Shown here piece after piece: positions 17,775 through 26,886 of a stretch of 64,000 bases of DNA. This DNA comes from Massilia eburnea (GTDB lineage Bacteria; Pseudomonadota; Gammaproteobacteria; Burkholderiales; Burkholderiaceae_D). Each line of letters starts with the position of its first letter. The first letter of the stretch is position 1. Below the pieces are notes generated by a model. That model ran no database searches and was not told the origin of the DNA. It worked only from the letters and a program-made list of their open reading frames with translations. The stretch is taken from positions 62,001 through 126,000 of the forward strand of contig NZ_WNKX01000005.1 in the NCBI RefSeq assembly GCF_009720745.1, read 5' to 3'. A program made the position numbers and the translations under genes.

Positions 17775-17872
17775 GTGACTGGTAGTAGGAATTTGTTACA
17801 AGGTAAGGTAGGCTAGCGGGCTTTGAAAAGCGTTGAAACGCCAAGAACGCCAGAACCACGGAGATTTTAGTT

Positions 17873-18568
17873 ATGAAGAATACACTGACTGCCGCATTCC
17901 TGCTTGCGGCTTCCCTCATCGGCCATGCCGCATCGGCCGGCGAACTGCAGCTTTTTTCGCGTGAAGGCTTCCGTGGCGAGCGCGTGGTGATCGCCGACGG
18001 CGCCGCCAACAACTTCCGCGATTTCGGCTTCAACGACCGCGCTTCCAGCCTGATCGTGCGCTCCGGCACCTGGGAACTGTGCGAGGACAAGAACTTCGGC
18101 GGCCAATGCGCCGTGTTCGAGCGCGGCGAATATCCGGACCTGCGCCGTTTCAACAATGAGTTTTCCTCCGCCCGCGAGATCCAGGGCCGTGGCAACCGTG
18201 GCCAGGGCTATGCCTATGGCCGCGACGACCGCGACGAGCGTCGCGAGGAACGCCGTGAAGAACGCTGGCGCGAAGAACGTCGCGAAGAGCGCCGTGACGA
18301 ACGCGCATACCAGGAGGGCGGCAACGCAATTGAACTGTTCAATGGCTACGGCCTGCACGGCCGTATGTCGGTGATCAATAACGACATCCGCACCCTGGTT
18401 GAAGTCGGCTTCAACGACGCCACCAATTCGATGGTCATTCATTACGGCACCTGGGAATTCTGCGAACACGCTGATTTCCGTGGCCAGTGCCGCGCATTCG
18501 GCCCAGGCCGCTATGAGAACCTGCAGGACTTCTCCAGCAAAATCTCGTCAATCCGCCGCGTCCGCTGA
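17873..18568 (+). CDS. Secreted double beta/gamma-crystallin protein with charged linker
   Basis: This 231-residue protein has a signal peptide ending HAASAG and two beta/gamma-crystallin domains: residues 23-104 (ELQLFSREGFRGERVVIADG) and 150-231 (IELFNGYGLHGRMSVINNDI). Each domain has the paired Greek-key pattern, ending FSSAREI and FSSKISSIRRV. The linker (about 115-145) is a low-complexity run of Arg and Glu (DERREERREERWREERREE). Bacterial domains of this fold often bind calcium through N/D-N/D-X-S/T-S motifs; RASSL and TNSMV segments fit one half of such a motif. Two conserved cysteines per domain may form disulfides. Confidence 0.85.
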   Translation: MKNTLTAAFLLAASLIGHAASAGELQLFSREGFRGERVVIADGAANNFRDFGFNDRASSLIVRSGTWELCEDKNFGGQCAVFERGEYPDLRRFNNEFSSAREIQGRGNRGQGYAYGRDDRDERREERREERWREERREERRDERAYQEGGNAIELFNGYGLHGRMSVINNDIRTLVEVGFNDATNSMVIHYGTWEFCEHADFRGQCRAFGPGRYENLQDFSSKISSIRRVR

Positions 18569-18584
18569 TCCCGCCTGAACAACG

Positions 18585-18612
18585 AAAGCGCGCCTTCGGG
18601 CGCGCTTTTTTA
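18585..18612 (+). terminator. Terminator of the crystallin gene
   Basis: AAAGCGCGCC and GGCGCGCTTT flank a TTCG tetraloop, followed by a T run. It lies 17 bases after the stop codon. Confidence 0.9.
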
Positions 18613-18654
18613 TTTGCCCCTCGGTAACTGTGTTAGCATTGCCGCATGGAAATG

Positions 18655-18679
18655 AATATTATTGATATCCAATAATATT
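18655..18679. promoter_or_regulatory. AT-rich perfect inverted repeat upstream of the lipoprotein gene
   Basis: AATATTATTG (18655-18664) and CAATAATATT (18670-18679) are a perfect 10-bp inverted repeat around ATATC. It ends 27 bases before the lipoprotein ATG and stands out from the GC-rich surroundings. It could be an operator or a weak RNA hairpin; no regulator can be named. Confidence 0.45.
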
Positions 18680-18706
18680 AGCAATTTCAATAACAGAGGG
18701 GTAGGA

Positions 18707-20524
18707 ATGAAACTGAACAAATTGATCCTGGCGAGTGCCGTGAGCATGGCGTTGGCGGCTTGTGGCGGCGGCGGTTCCGCGACGTCGTCGACGCCTCCGG
18801 TTACCCAGGCGTCCATCGTCTTCAGCGGCTCCGCTGCAGTCGGCGCGCCGCTGGCAGGTGCTGTGACCGTCAAGGACGCCAAGGGTGTCGCCAAGACCGT
18901 GCAGATCGGCGCCAACGGCGACTACTCGGTGGATGTAACCGGCATGACCGGCCCGTTCGTGTTCCGCGCGGCCGGCATGGCCAACGGCCAGAGCTATACC
19001 GTGCACTCGGTCGCCAATAGCGCCGACGCCGCAGGCAAGATCAATATTACCCAGCTGACCGACCTGGTGGCTGGCAACGTCGGCGGCCAGGCCGCCAAGG
19101 ACTACTTCGACCAGTTCGAAAAGAACAGCAATGCCGCCAACGCCACTGCCACCGCGATCAACGCGGAAGTGGCCAAGCTGAAGGAAAAATTGCAGCCTGT
19201 CCTGACCGCACTTGGCGTCGATGCCAACACCGACTTGCTGCGCACCCCATTTACCCCGCTGACCAGCCCACTGGACAAGGCGCTGGACGCCATCCACGTG
19301 ACGGTTGATCCGGCCACCGCGGTCGCCACCATCAGCACCACGGCCAACACCTCCGTCATCACCGACGACCTGAAGCAGAAAGCCGCTGCGGAAACAGCGC
19401 CAGCCACGCTGACCGCCGACAATATCGCCACCGCGACGACCGATGCCCCGCTGGTGAAACAAGCGCTGACCGACTTCATCGCCCTGTTCGCCAATGGCGC
19501 TCCGACCGTCACCGCCTTGCTGCCGCTGGCAACTACCGGTTTCCTGAACGATGACATGAACGCCACGGCGTTCTTCAGCTTCCTGGTCAAGGAAGCCAAC
19601 CTGGTGGGCGCCACCTTCACCGACATCGAAGTCCACAAGATCGACTACAGCGATCCGACCAAGATCACGGCCGTCGTGTCGTTCACCGTGAAATCCAAGG
19701 ACGGCACCGTGCTCGAGCGCCTGGAAAACTGGAAAGTGCGCAAGACCGACGGCGGCTGGCGCATCCACGGCAACCAGCGCGCGATTGAGCTCGAACTGTT
19801 CGCGGAAATGAACAAGATCGTTACCGCAACCGGTACCTGCTACCGCACCGGCCTCAACATCAATATCACCGAGCGCAGCACCCTCAACACCACCACCAGC
19901 GGCACCATCGACCACGTGCTGGTCACCGGTCCTGGCCTGCCGCAAGCCGGCCTGCGCTACAACAAGGCCAGCGAAAGCGTGCGGTGGGAAAGCGCCACCG
20001 GCGCGGGCACCAACTACGTCATGAGCAGCGATTGCGCAGGCGCGGTATCGGCCTTGGGCGACGACGGCGTGGCGGGCATCCCGGATAACGCAGCGTATGT
20101 GGTGACCGCCTATGATGCGTCCAACAACAAGCTCTCCTTCGCATCCGGCACCAGCGACGGCACCTACACGCTGAAGATTCAGAAGCGTCCATTGACGCTG
20201 ACCGAAACCAAGGCGAGCACCGCCTTCCCGGCGTTCAGCGACCAGACCGTCGCTGCGTTCAACAACTATACCGGCGGCACGCTCGCCATCACCGGCAGCA
20301 ACCTGAATCCGGCCGTCGCGGCATGGACCAAGCTGATCACCGTGACCTCGATTTACGGCGTGCATGAAGACGGCGTGACGGTACTGCCAAGCAGCACCGG
20401 CGCCTTCAGCACCAGCCTGTTGACGGCGCCGCTGCAGCCTAACGAAGTAGTCAAGACGCGGACCCTGTTCATCGAGTCCCCGGACATCTACCACCGCAAT
20501 ATGCAGACTGTGCATTACCGCTGA
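18707..20524 (+). CDS. Large lipoprotein of unknown function
   Basis: This 605-residue protein starts MKLNKLILASAVSMALAACG, a clear lipoprotein signal with Cys19 followed by a Gly run, so it should be anchored in the outer membrane. After a Ser/Thr/Pro linker comes a beta-rich, carboxypeptidase-regulatory-like segment (AAVGAPLAGAVTVKDAKGVA), then a mostly helical region (residues 120-300) and a C-terminal part with two cysteines (TCYRTG, SDCAGA). GAGGGGTAGGA precedes the ATG. Proteins of this layout occur in several copies in related genomes, but I cannot assign a function. Confidence 0.75.
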   Translation: MKLNKLILASAVSMALAACGGGGSATSSTPPVTQASIVFSGSAAVGAPLAGAVTVKDAKGVAKTVQIGANGDYSVDVTGMTGPFVFRAAGMANGQSYTVHSVANSADAAGKINITQLTDLVAGNVGGQAAKDYFDQFEKNSNAANATATAINAEVAKLKEKLQPVLTALGVDANTDLLRTPFTPLTSPLDKALDAIHVTVDPATAVATISTTANTSVITDDLKQKAAAETAPATLTADNIATATTDAPLVKQALTDFIALFANGAPTVTALLPLATTGFLNDDMNATAFFSFLVKEANLVGATFTDIEVHKIDYSDPTKITAVVSFTVKSKDGTVLERLENWKVRKTDGGWRIHGNQRAIELELFAEMNKIVTATGTCYRTGLNINITERSTLNTTTSGTIDHVLVTGPGLPQAGLRYNKASESVRWESATGAGTNYVMSSDCAGAVSALGDDGVAGIPDNAAYVVTAYDASNNKLSFASGTSDGTYTLKIQKRPLTLTETKASTAFPAFSDQTVAAFNNYTGGTLAITGSNLNPAVAAWTKLITVTSIYGVHEDGVTVLPSSTGAFSTSLLTAPLQPNEVVKTRTLFIESPDIYHRNMQTVHYR

Positions 20525-20547
20525 CCTGCTGCAGCAAGTGAGCACCA

Positions 20548-20575
20548 GGGGCGTCCAGGCGGGCGCCCTTTTTTT
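20548..20575 (+). terminator. Terminator of the lipoprotein gene
   Basis: GGGCGTCC pairs with GGGCGCCC around AGGC, followed by seven T. It separates the lipoprotein from the convergent small gene. Confidence 0.75.
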
Positions 20576-20806
20576 CTACTGCCTTGATTTGCGCGCATCA
20601 ACCCACTGCCGCCCCCAGTCCTTCGCGAACTGCGCTGCGGAAGGCGCCGAATGCCGAATGCAAAGGTTAGGGAAGGGATATTCGTCCAGGGCTTCGCCAG
20701 CTTCGCGCGAAATAACGACCTGGGCGATAAAACAGTCATCGCTCCACCTGACAGGCTCGCAGTCGAGCGTATAGCCCCGGTACTTGAATGCGTTGTGGAA
20801 TGCCAT
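20576..20806 (-). CDS. Small hypothetical protein
   Basis: This 76-residue soluble protein begins MAFHNAFKYRGYTLDCEPVR and ends with a basic tail. AGGCFxAQVVI-like beta segments and a final helix (AAQFAKDWGRQWVDAR) suggest a small alpha/beta fold. GGGAGGG lies at a good distance before the ATG, so translation is likely. Similar short proteins occur in betaproteobacteria, but I do not know a function for them. It is monocistronic; about 200 bases of AT-rich spacer follow upstream before the zinc-ribbon gene. Confidence 0.6.
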   Translation of the reverse strand: MAFHNAFKYRGYTLDCEPVRWSDDCFIAQVVISREAGEALDEYPFPNLCIRHSAPSAAQFAKDWGRQWVDARKSRQ

Positions 20807-21002
20807 GACACCCTCCCGCGAGTCGATCGTCTATTTCAACATTATAGGAACCAAATCGATTTGCTTTTCCAGCGCAATCTGCTTTGCACAAGGTTTCGCA
20901 AAGCGCTTGAAAGTATTTTTTTCTCGATAATTATTATTGCTGTTTTGCAAATGAAATCGTACACTTGCCTACTTTCCAAACATCATGCAACGGTCGAGGT
21001 TA

Positions 21003-21539
21003 ATGAAGATTCTTTCGCTAAAATGTGTCAACTGCGGGGCTGGCCTGGAAGTAAAGCCGGACATTTGCGACTTCTCATGCGGCTATTGCGGCGTTCAGCA
21101 ACATGTTGAACGCGGCGGCGGGATTGTGTCATTGAGACGGGTGGAGGAAGCACTGGATGACGTCAAGCTCGGCACAAATCGCACTGCATCCGAACTGGCG
21201 ATTGCGAGGCTGCACGCTGACATCGCAGCAATATACGCGCAAAGGGATAGCGCACTGAGCGCATTGCGCGCGGCGGACCACAAGAATAATGTGTTCATCG
21301 GATGGGGGTTCATTTTCCTTGTGGCACTTTCTATGGGGATACTCGGTCCGTGGGGGATACCGGTCATTCTCCTGGGTGCATTTTTCGGTTCACGCTTTAT
21401 CAAGTCAGTGGCTAAAGAGGTGAAGGCGGTGAAGGCAAATGCCGAAGCCAAGAGTGCACCCTTGAAAGCACAGATCGTTCGTCACCAGTCGATGATTGAC
21501 TCATACGATTTAGGAACCCCAGTCGAGGGCAATGGTTGA
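21003..21539 (+). CDS. Zinc-ribbon membrane protein
   Basis: This 178-residue protein starts MKILSLKCVNCGAGLEVKPD and has two CxxC knuckles (CVNC and CGYC), a zinc ribbon. A coiled region (residues about 45-90) and two membrane helices follow (residues about 95-135, GWGFIFLVALSMGILGPWGI and PVILLGAFFGSRF), then a second basic coiled segment. GAGG precedes the ATG at 21003. No enzymatic domain is seen. GC content is lower than in the neighbours. Function unknown; a membrane-bound nucleic-acid or protein-binding role would be a guess. Confidence 0.65.
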   Translation: MKILSLKCVNCGAGLEVKPDICDFSCGYCGVQQHVERGGGIVSLRRVEEALDDVKLGTNRTASELAIARLHADIAAIYAQRDSALSALRAADHKNNVFIGWGFIFLVALSMGILGPWGIPVILLGAFFGSRFIKSVAKEVKAVKANAEAKSAPLKAQIVRHQSMIDSYDLGTPVEGNG

Positions 21540-21603
21540 TGCCTAAGCCGCATTACATGATTTCCTGATACCCTATCTTCTCCGTCAATGAGAGGACTTG
21601 AGC

Positions 21604-22473
21604 GTGGAATACAAGGACTACTACGCAACGCTGGGCGTCGCCAAGACCGCCAGCGACGACGAGATCAAGAAGGCTTACCGCAAGCTGGTCCGTAAATACC
21701 ACCCGGACGTCAGCAAGGAGCCCGACGCCGATGCACGCACCAAGGAGCTGAACGAAGCTTACGGCGTGCTCGGCGATGCCGAAAAGCGTGCTGCCTACGA
21801 TTCGCTGGGCAGCGGCCAGTACCGGGCTGGCCAGGAATTCCACCCGCCACCCGACTGGAGCGGAGGCTTCGAGGGCGGCAGCGCCGAAGACTTCTTCGCC
21901 GACCTGTTTGCGCATGTGGGCCGCCAGCGCGGCGGCCGCAGCCAGGCCTTCCGCATGCGCGGCGAGGACATCCATGCGGTGCTGGAAATCACGCTGCAGG
22001 ATGCCTACCAGGGATCCCAGCGCGAGATATCCCTTGGCCGCGAGCGCAACCTGACGGTCAGTATTCCGCAGGGCGTAACAGCCGGCCAGCAACTGCGCTT
22101 GAGCGGCCAGGGCCAGCCCGGCATGAATGGCGCCGAGGCTGGCGACCTCTACCTCGAAATCGCCTTCCAGGCCGACGACCGCTACCGGGTCGAAGGCCGT
22201 GACGTCTACGAAAAAGTGCAGATTCCGCCGTGGTCGGCGGCGCTTGGCGGAGAGCGTGAAGTCAACACGCCTTCCGGCCGCGTGACCGTGACGGTGCCGC
22301 CCAATTCCCAGGGCGGCCGCAAGCTGCGCCTGAAAGGGCGCGGTATTCCCGCCTCCGGTAAGTCCGGCACGGCGGGCGACCTTTACCTGATGCTGGAAAT
22401 TTTCGCTCCGCCGGCCGATACGCCCGAGCGGCGCGCCTTATACGAACAAATGCAACGCGAAATGGGAGGATGA
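21604..22473 (+). CDS. cbpA: DnaJ-like curved DNA-binding protein
   Basis: This 289-residue protein has a J domain at the N-terminus (YYATLGVAKTASDDEIKKAY, with HPD near residue 37), a Gly/Phe-containing segment, and two C-terminal beta-barrel substrate-binding domains (from EDIHAVLEITLQDAYQGSQR). It lacks the DnaJ zinc centre, as expected for CbpA, which works with DnaK and binds curved DNA. GTG at 21604 is chosen because AGAGGA is seven bases upstream; the TTG two codons earlier is too close to it. The next gene, cbpM, starts 3 bases after the stop. Confidence 0.92.
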   Translation: MEYKDYYATLGVAKTASDDEIKKAYRKLVRKYHPDVSKEPDADARTKELNEAYGVLGDAEKRAAYDSLGSGQYRAGQEFHPPPDWSGGFEGGSAEDFFADLFAHVGRQRGGRSQAFRMRGEDIHAVLEITLQDAYQGSQREISLGRERNLTVSIPQGVTAGQQLRLSGQGQPGMNGAEAGDLYLEIAFQADDRYRVEGRDVYEKVQIPPWSAALGGEREVNTPSGRVTVTVPPNSQGGRKLRLKGRGIPASGKSGTAGDLYLMLEIFAPPADTPERRALYEQMQREMGG

Positions 22474-22476
22474 GCG

Positions 22477-22788
22477 ATGCCAAAGGAAGAGATTGTGGAA
22501 GGCGTGCCGCTCGAACACCAGGCGCTGACCCTGTTTGAACTGGCGCGCGCCTGCGCCGTCGAGCCGGAATGGGTGGTGCACCGGGTGCAGCGCGGCATCC
22601 TGCTCGGCGGCGAAGGAAGCACCGTGGAAACCCTGCAATTCACCAGCGTCGACCTGGGGCGGGCGCGTCGCCTGGCCCAGCTGGAACGGGATTTCGATGC
22701 AGATGAGGATTTGGCGGCGCTGGTGGTGGACCTGTGCGACGAAGTGCGCCGCCTCAAAACCCGCCTGCGCGCCGCCGGAATGGCTTAG
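22477..22788 (+). CDS. cbpM: Chaperone modulator CbpM
   Basis: This 103-residue protein matches CbpM, the MerR-like inhibitor that binds the CbpA J domain. LTLFELARACAVEPEWVVHR is the helix-turn-helix-like part and TSVDLGRARRLAQLERDFDA the following helices. The gene is 3 bases downstream of cbpA in the usual operon order. The C-terminal DEVRRLKTRLRAAG forms a final helix. CbpM sets the level of CbpA activity in the cytoplasm. Confidence 0.9.
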   Translation: MPKEEIVEGVPLEHQALTLFELARACAVEPEWVVHRVQRGILLGGEGSTVETLQFTSVDLGRARRLAQLERDFDADEDLAALVVDLCDEVRRLKTRLRAAGMA

Positions 22789-22803
22789 CCTGGGCGGCCA
22801 AGC

Positions 22804-23055
22804 TTAGCGTTGCTGGTCACGGCCGCCGCGATTGCCGCGGTTGCCGTATTCCTCATCCTGCAAGTCGTCGCGGCTGCCCTGGCGCTGGCCTTGGCCAACG
22901 TCGCTCTGCTTGCTGCCGCTGCCTTTGCCCGATTGCTGGTTGCCGCCAGTGAGGTTCTCGTGCTGGCCTTGCTGGCGATTGCCGCCACCCTGGCCGCCTT
23001 GTCCGGCCTGGTTGCGCCAATCATCCGACTGTTCGGTGTCCTTGCGTGGTGCCAT
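22804..23055 (-). CDS. Small Gly/Gln-rich hydrophilic protein
   Basis: This 83-residue protein is made almost wholly of Gly, Gln, Asn, Arg, Asp and Ser, for example NQAGQGGQGGGNRQQGQHEN. It has no hydrophobic core or cysteine and is probably disordered. AAGGAG before the ATG at 23055 supports translation. A second protein of similar composition lies at 32192-32470. Such hydrophilic small proteins resemble stress or desiccation proteins, but that is inference from composition only. Confidence 0.6.
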   Translation of the reverse strand: MAPRKDTEQSDDWRNQAGQGGQGGGNRQQGQHENLTGGNQQSGKGSGSKQSDVGQGQRQGSRDDLQDEEYGNRGNRGGRDQQR

Positions 23056-23148
23056 GATCGCTCTCCTTTGTGGTTGAAGCGAAGTTCATGCTAGGCCGAT
23101 GCCGCAGGCATGCCTGTAGGTGCACACGCCGCTGGCCTGTAGGAGATG

Positions 23149-24066
23149 TTAGAAAGCGTCGCTCGGCAGTGTATGGTCGAGCTCGACGAATTTCTGCCGC
23201 AGCCATTTGCCCGCCGGCCCCAGTTCATCGTCACCCCGGTGAATGACGAAGAGCGGGTATTCGAGCTCGCTGCCTTCCTGCGTATGCAGCCGCACCAGGC
23301 GGCCTTCCGCCAGGTCGCGCATGACCATATGTTCGGGCATATTGCCCCAGCCCAGGCCGCCAAGAAGCAGCGCATGCTTGGAGCTGACGTCGCCCAGCCG
23401 CCAATCGCGCAAGCCCAGCACGCCGAAGTCGCGGCCTGCCGTCAAGGGGCTGCGATCGGTCACCACCAGCTGCAAATGTTCGCGCAGCACCGCACTCGGG
23501 ATCGGCGCATCCTCGCGCGCCAGCGGATGCATGGGGGAGCAAACCGGCATCATCTTGACGAAACCTGCCGCATGCCGTTCGAAGTTGACGGGCGCGGTCG
23601 CCGCCATGCCCGCCACCCCAAGCTGGCAGCGGCGCTCCGCCACCATCTGCGCCACGGCGCCCAGCGCCTCGGTATGCAGGCGCAGCGAAACGGTAGGGAA
23701 CTCGCGCTGGAACTGCTCCAGCGCCCGCACCAGCAGGCAGGCGGGGAACATCACGTCGACCACCACCGACAATTCCGCCTCCAGCCCCATGCCGAGCGCT
23801 TTCGCGCGCGACCGCATGCCGTCCACGCGGGTGGCGACGGCGCGCGCATCGGCCAGCAGGGCCTTGCCCGCTTCGGTCAGGGTCGGCTTGCGCGTGCTGC
23901 GGTCGAGCAGTTCGATATTCAGCTGCTCTTCCAGGTTGGCGATGGTGTAGCTGATCACCGACTGGGTGCGGTGCAGGGCGCGTGCGGCATGGGCGAAACC
24001 GCCATGGTCGACGACGGCAATGAAGACGCGCAGCTGGTCAAGAGTGGGCAGTCCGGGATCTCGCAT
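23149..24066 (-). CDS. LysR family transcriptional regulator
   Basis: This 305-residue regulator has the LysR winged helix at residues about 8-65 (LDQLRVFIAVVDHGGFAHAA, then RTQSVISYTIANLEEQL) and a periplasmic-binding-like effector domain. It is divergent from the azoR gene with 103 bases between the two starts, the classic LysR layout in which the regulator controls its neighbour. The shared spacer holds ATCGATA-type inverted repeats. The effector is not known; AzoR regulators often respond to quinones or electrophiles. Confidence 0.92.
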   Translation of the reverse strand: MRDPGLPTLDQLRVFIAVVDHGGFAHAARALHRTQSVISYTIANLEEQLNIELLDRSTRKPTLTEAGKALLADARAVATRVDGMRSRAKALGMGLEAELSVVVDVMFPACLLVRALEQFQREFPTVSLRLHTEALGAVAQMVAERRCQLGVAGMAATAPVNFERHAAGFVKMMPVCSPMHPLAREDAPIPSAVLREHLQLVVTDRSPLTAGRDFGVLGLRDWRLGDVSSKHALLLGGLGWGNMPEHMVMRDLAEGRLVRLHTQEGSELEYPLFVIHRGDDELGPAGKWLRQKFVELDHTLPSDAF

Positions 24067-24077
24067 GATCTACTAAA

Positions 24078-24118
24078 TCGATAATTTCTATCGTTATAAA
24101 ACCTATTTCATCGATATT
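24078..24118. promoter_or_regulatory. Candidate LysR operators between the LysR gene and azoR
   Basis: TCGATA (24078-24083) and TATCG (24089-24093) form an inverted repeat with a T-N11-A-like layout, and a second ATCGATATT copy is at 24110-24118. They lie between the divergent starts, where LysR proteins normally bind. Confidence 0.5.
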
Positions 24119-24169
24119 AAACCCGATCTAAGATGGCCGCAATCACCAACCATTTCTTGGAGTAACAAT

Positions 24170-24784
24170 ATGGCAAGCGTTCTCTACATCAACAGCAGCG
24201 TCCGTAACGCAGGTTCCCTGTCGCGCCAGCTGTCTTCCGAATTCATCGCCAAGTGGAAAGCCGCCAACCCGGCCGATACCGTGGTCGAGCGTGACCTGGC
24301 CAGCAACCCTGTGCCGCATCTGACCGAAGAGATGATGGGCGCCTTCTTCACGCCAGCCGAAGCACGCAATGCCGAACAGGCCCATATCGTCAAGGTGTCG
24401 GACACCCTGGTGGACGAACTGGTTGCCGCCGATGTGGTCGTGATCGGCGCGCCGATGTACAACTTCTCCGTGCCATCGTCGCTGAAGGCCTGGATCGACC
24501 ACGTGGCCCGCGTTGGCCGCACCTTCCAGTACACCGCCAACGGCCCGGAAGGCCTGTTGAAGGGCAAGAAGGTCTACGTCTTCACCGCCAGCGGCGGCGT
24601 GTACAGCGAAGGCGCAGCAGTGGCGTTCGACCACCTGACCACCTTCCTGCGCACCGTGCTGGGCTTCATCGGCCTGACCGATGTGCAGTTCATTCGTGCT
24701 GAAGGCGTGGCGATGGGCGAGCAGGCCGTAGCCGATACCGTGGCCAAGGGCCGCAAGTCGATCGACCAGCTGATCGCAGCGTAA
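24170..24784 (+). CDS. azoR: FMN-dependent NADH-azoreductase
   Basis: This 204-residue flavodoxin-fold protein begins MASVLYINSSVRNAGSLSRQ, the FMN phosphate loop of AzoR, and has GAPMYNFSVPSSLKAWIDHV and FTASGGVYSEG, both typical of the family. AzoR reduces azo compounds and quinones with NADH in the cytoplasm and protects against thiol and quinone stress. The gene is divergent from a LysR regulator and is followed by a strong terminator at 24809-24845. Confidence 0.94.
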   Translation: MASVLYINSSVRNAGSLSRQLSSEFIAKWKAANPADTVVERDLASNPVPHLTEEMMGAFFTPAEARNAEQAHIVKVSDTLVDELVAADVVVIGAPMYNFSVPSSLKAWIDHVARVGRTFQYTANGPEGLLKGKKVYVFTASGGVYSEGAAVAFDHLTTFLRTVLGFIGLTDVQFIRAEGVAMGEQAVADTVAKGRKSIDQLIAA

Positions 24785-24808
24785 GCATTCACAACCCGTA
24801 GTGGACTT

Positions 24809-24845
24809 GGCAGCACCGGCCCGCCGGCCGTGCTGCCTTTTTTTT
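24809..24845 (+). terminator. Terminator of azoR
   Basis: GGCAGCAC and GTGCTGCC form the stem around a GC-rich loop, followed by eight T. Confidence 0.9.
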
Positions 24846-24864
24846 CGTTTGCTATCATGGTGGG

Positions 24865-25692
24865 ATGAAACGCCAATATCACCTGCTTATCATCGACCCG
24901 CAGAATGATTTCTGCGATTTGCCACCTCCCGCCGCGCCGGCCTTGCCGGTACCGGGCGCGCACCGCGACATGCTGCGGCTTGCCGGCCTGATCGAGCAGG
25001 GGGGCGCAGGCCTCTCGGCCATCACCGTCACGCTTGACTCGCACCATCGCTACGACGTGGCCCATCCGACCTTCTGGCAGACCGCCGATGGCGCCGCGCC
25101 GGGCCCGTTCACGCAAATTGCCGCCGCCGATGTGCGCGCCGGCCGCTATTTGCCGCGCGATGCCGCCGCTTTGCCGCGCGTGCTGTCCTACCTCGACGCA
25201 CTGGAATCCGCGGGCCGCTACCAGTTGATGGTGTGGCCGGTTCACTGCGAAATCGGCAGCTGGGGCCACAATGTGCACGACGCCGTGCGCGCGGCCTACA
25301 ACGCCTGGGAAGAGCGGCGCCACGCCGTCGTCGCCAAAGTAGGCAAGGGATCCAATCCCTGGACCGAGCATTATTCCGCCGTCATGGCCGAAGTGCCCGA
25401 TCCGGCCGACCCGGCTTCGCAGTTGAACCGTGAGCTGATCGCCAGCCTGTCGCAGGCCGACACCATCTACATCACCGGCGAAGCAGGCAGCCATTGCGTC
25501 AAGGCGACCACAGAAGATATCGCCGGCCATATCGACCCGCGCAAGCTGGTGCTGGTGACGGACTGCATGAGTCCCGTGGCCGGATTCGAAGCGCAGTACC
25601 TGGCATTCGCGCAAGCCATGCAGCGCCGCGGCGCGCGCCTGGCGACGTCCGCCGAAGTGCTGGCGGAACTGCTGGCCAACGCGGAGCAATAA
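24865..25692 (+). CDS. Nicotinamidase-like cysteine hydrolase
   Basis: This 275-residue isochorismatase-fold protein has the catalytic triad pattern of nicotinamidases: D11 in IIDPQNDF, a lysine at 158 or 161 in VAKVGKG, and C211 in GEAGSHCVKATT. D58 and H60 (TLDSHH) fit the metal site. It is longer than typical PncA (about 210). The partner gene pncB begins 3 bases after the stop, which strongly suggests conversion of nicotinamide to nicotinate and then to nicotinate mononucleotide for NAD salvage. Confidence 0.85.
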   Translation: MKRQYHLLIIDPQNDFCDLPPPAAPALPVPGAHRDMLRLAGLIEQGGAGLSAITVTLDSHHRYDVAHPTFWQTADGAAPGPFTQIAAADVRAGRYLPRDAAALPRVLSYLDALESAGRYQLMVWPVHCEIGSWGHNVHDAVRAAYNAWEERRHAVVAKVGKGSNPWTEHYSAVMAEVPDPADPASQLNRELIASLSQADTIYITGEAGSHCVKATTEDIAGHIDPRKLVLVTDCMSPVAGFEAQYLAFAQAMQRRGARLATSAEVLAELLANAEQ

Positions 25693-25695
25693 GCC

Positions 25696-26886
25696 ATGAT
25701 TCCTGTCGTCCGCAGTTTGCTCGAAACCGACTTGTACAAATTCACCATGTGGCAAGCCTTGCTGCATGGGCATCCGAACGCGCACGCCGAATATGAATTC
25801 GTCTGCCGCAACCAGACCGCCTTTCCGCTGTCGGAGCTGAAGGAAGAAGTCGAGGCCCAGCTCGACCACCTGTGCAGCATGTCCTTCACCGAAGACGAAT
25901 TGGCCTACCTTCGTTCCCTGCGCTACATCAAGAGCGACTTTGTCGATTTCCTCACGGTGTTCCGTTTCCAGCGCAAATTCATCGAAGTGCGCACCGATGG
26001 CGATACCCTGCTGATCCACGCCGAGGGACCACAGGTGCACGTGATGGCGTTCGAGATCTTCGTGCTCTACATCGTCAACGAACTGTATTTCCGCCGTGCC
26101 GGCACGCCGGCGGCGCTGGAAGAGGGCCGCAAGCGCCTGGGCGAAAAGATCGCACAGCTAAAGGCCTTCGGCGCCACGCCAATGCTGCGGCATCCGTTCG
26201 ACTTCTCCGATTTTGGCCTGCGCCGCCGCTTTTCGGCCGCATGGCACGATGAGGTTGTCGAGCGCCTGGCACGCGAGGTGCCTGAGTTCTTCAAAGGCAC
26301 CTCCAACGTCTACATTGCGAAAAAATTCGGCCTGATCCCGATCGGCACCATGGCCCACGAGTACATGCAATCCTTCCAGGCCTTCGGCGTGCGCTTGCGC
26401 GACTTCCAGAAGGCGGCGCTGGAAGGGTGGGTGCAGGAATACCGGGGCGACCTCGGCATCGCCCTGACCGACGTGGTGGGCATGGATGCCTTCCTGAATG
26501 ACTTCGACCTGTACTTCGCCAAGCTGTTCGACGGCTTGCGCCACGATTCGGGCGATCCGGTGGTCTGGGGCGACAAAGCCATCGCACACTACCAGGCCTT
26601 GCGCATCGATTCGAACACCAAGCGCCTGGTGTTCTCGGACGGGCTGGATTTCGACACCGCCTTCCGCCTGTACCGGCATTTCGCCAATCGCATCATGGTG
26701 GGCTTTGGCATTGGCACCTGGCTGACCAACGATGTCGGCATCCAGCCTTTGAATATCGTGATGAAGCTGATTCGCCTGAACGGGCAGTCGGTCGCCAAGC
26801 TGTCCGACTCGCCCGGCAAGACCTTGTGCAAGGACGAGACTTTCCTTGCCTACCTGCGGCAGGTGTTTGGCCATCATGCCTCCTGA
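25696..26886 (+). CDS. pncB: Nicotinate phosphoribosyltransferase
   Basis: This 396-residue enzyme starts [20 protein letters not shown], the classic PncB N-terminus, and carries [20 protein letters not shown] with the conserved GTSN, plus [15 protein letters not shown] at the phosphate site. It makes nicotinate mononucleotide from nicotinate and PRPP. Length fits the bacterial family. It is the second gene of a tight two-gene NAD-salvage operon with the nicotinamidase-like gene. Confidence 0.96.
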   Translation: MIPVVRSLLETDLYKFTMWQALLHGHPNAHAEYEFVCRNQTAFPLSELKEEVEAQLDHLCSMSFTEDELAYLRSLRYIKSDFVDFLTVFRFQRKFIEVRTDGDTLLIHAEGPQVHVMAFEIFVLYIVNELYFRRAGTPAALEEGRKRLGEKIAQLKAFGATPMLRHPFDFSDFGLRRRFSAAWHDEVVERLAREVPEFFKGTSNVYIAKKFGLIPIGTMAHEYMQSFQAFGVRLRDFQKAALEGWVQEYRGDLGIALTDVVGMDAFLNDFDLYFAKLFDGLRHDSGDPVVWGDKAIAHYQALRIDSNTKRLVFSDGLDFDTAFRLYRHFANRIMVGFGIGTWLTNDVGIQPLNIVMKLIRLNGQSVAKLSDSPGKTLCKDETFLAYLRQVFGHHAS

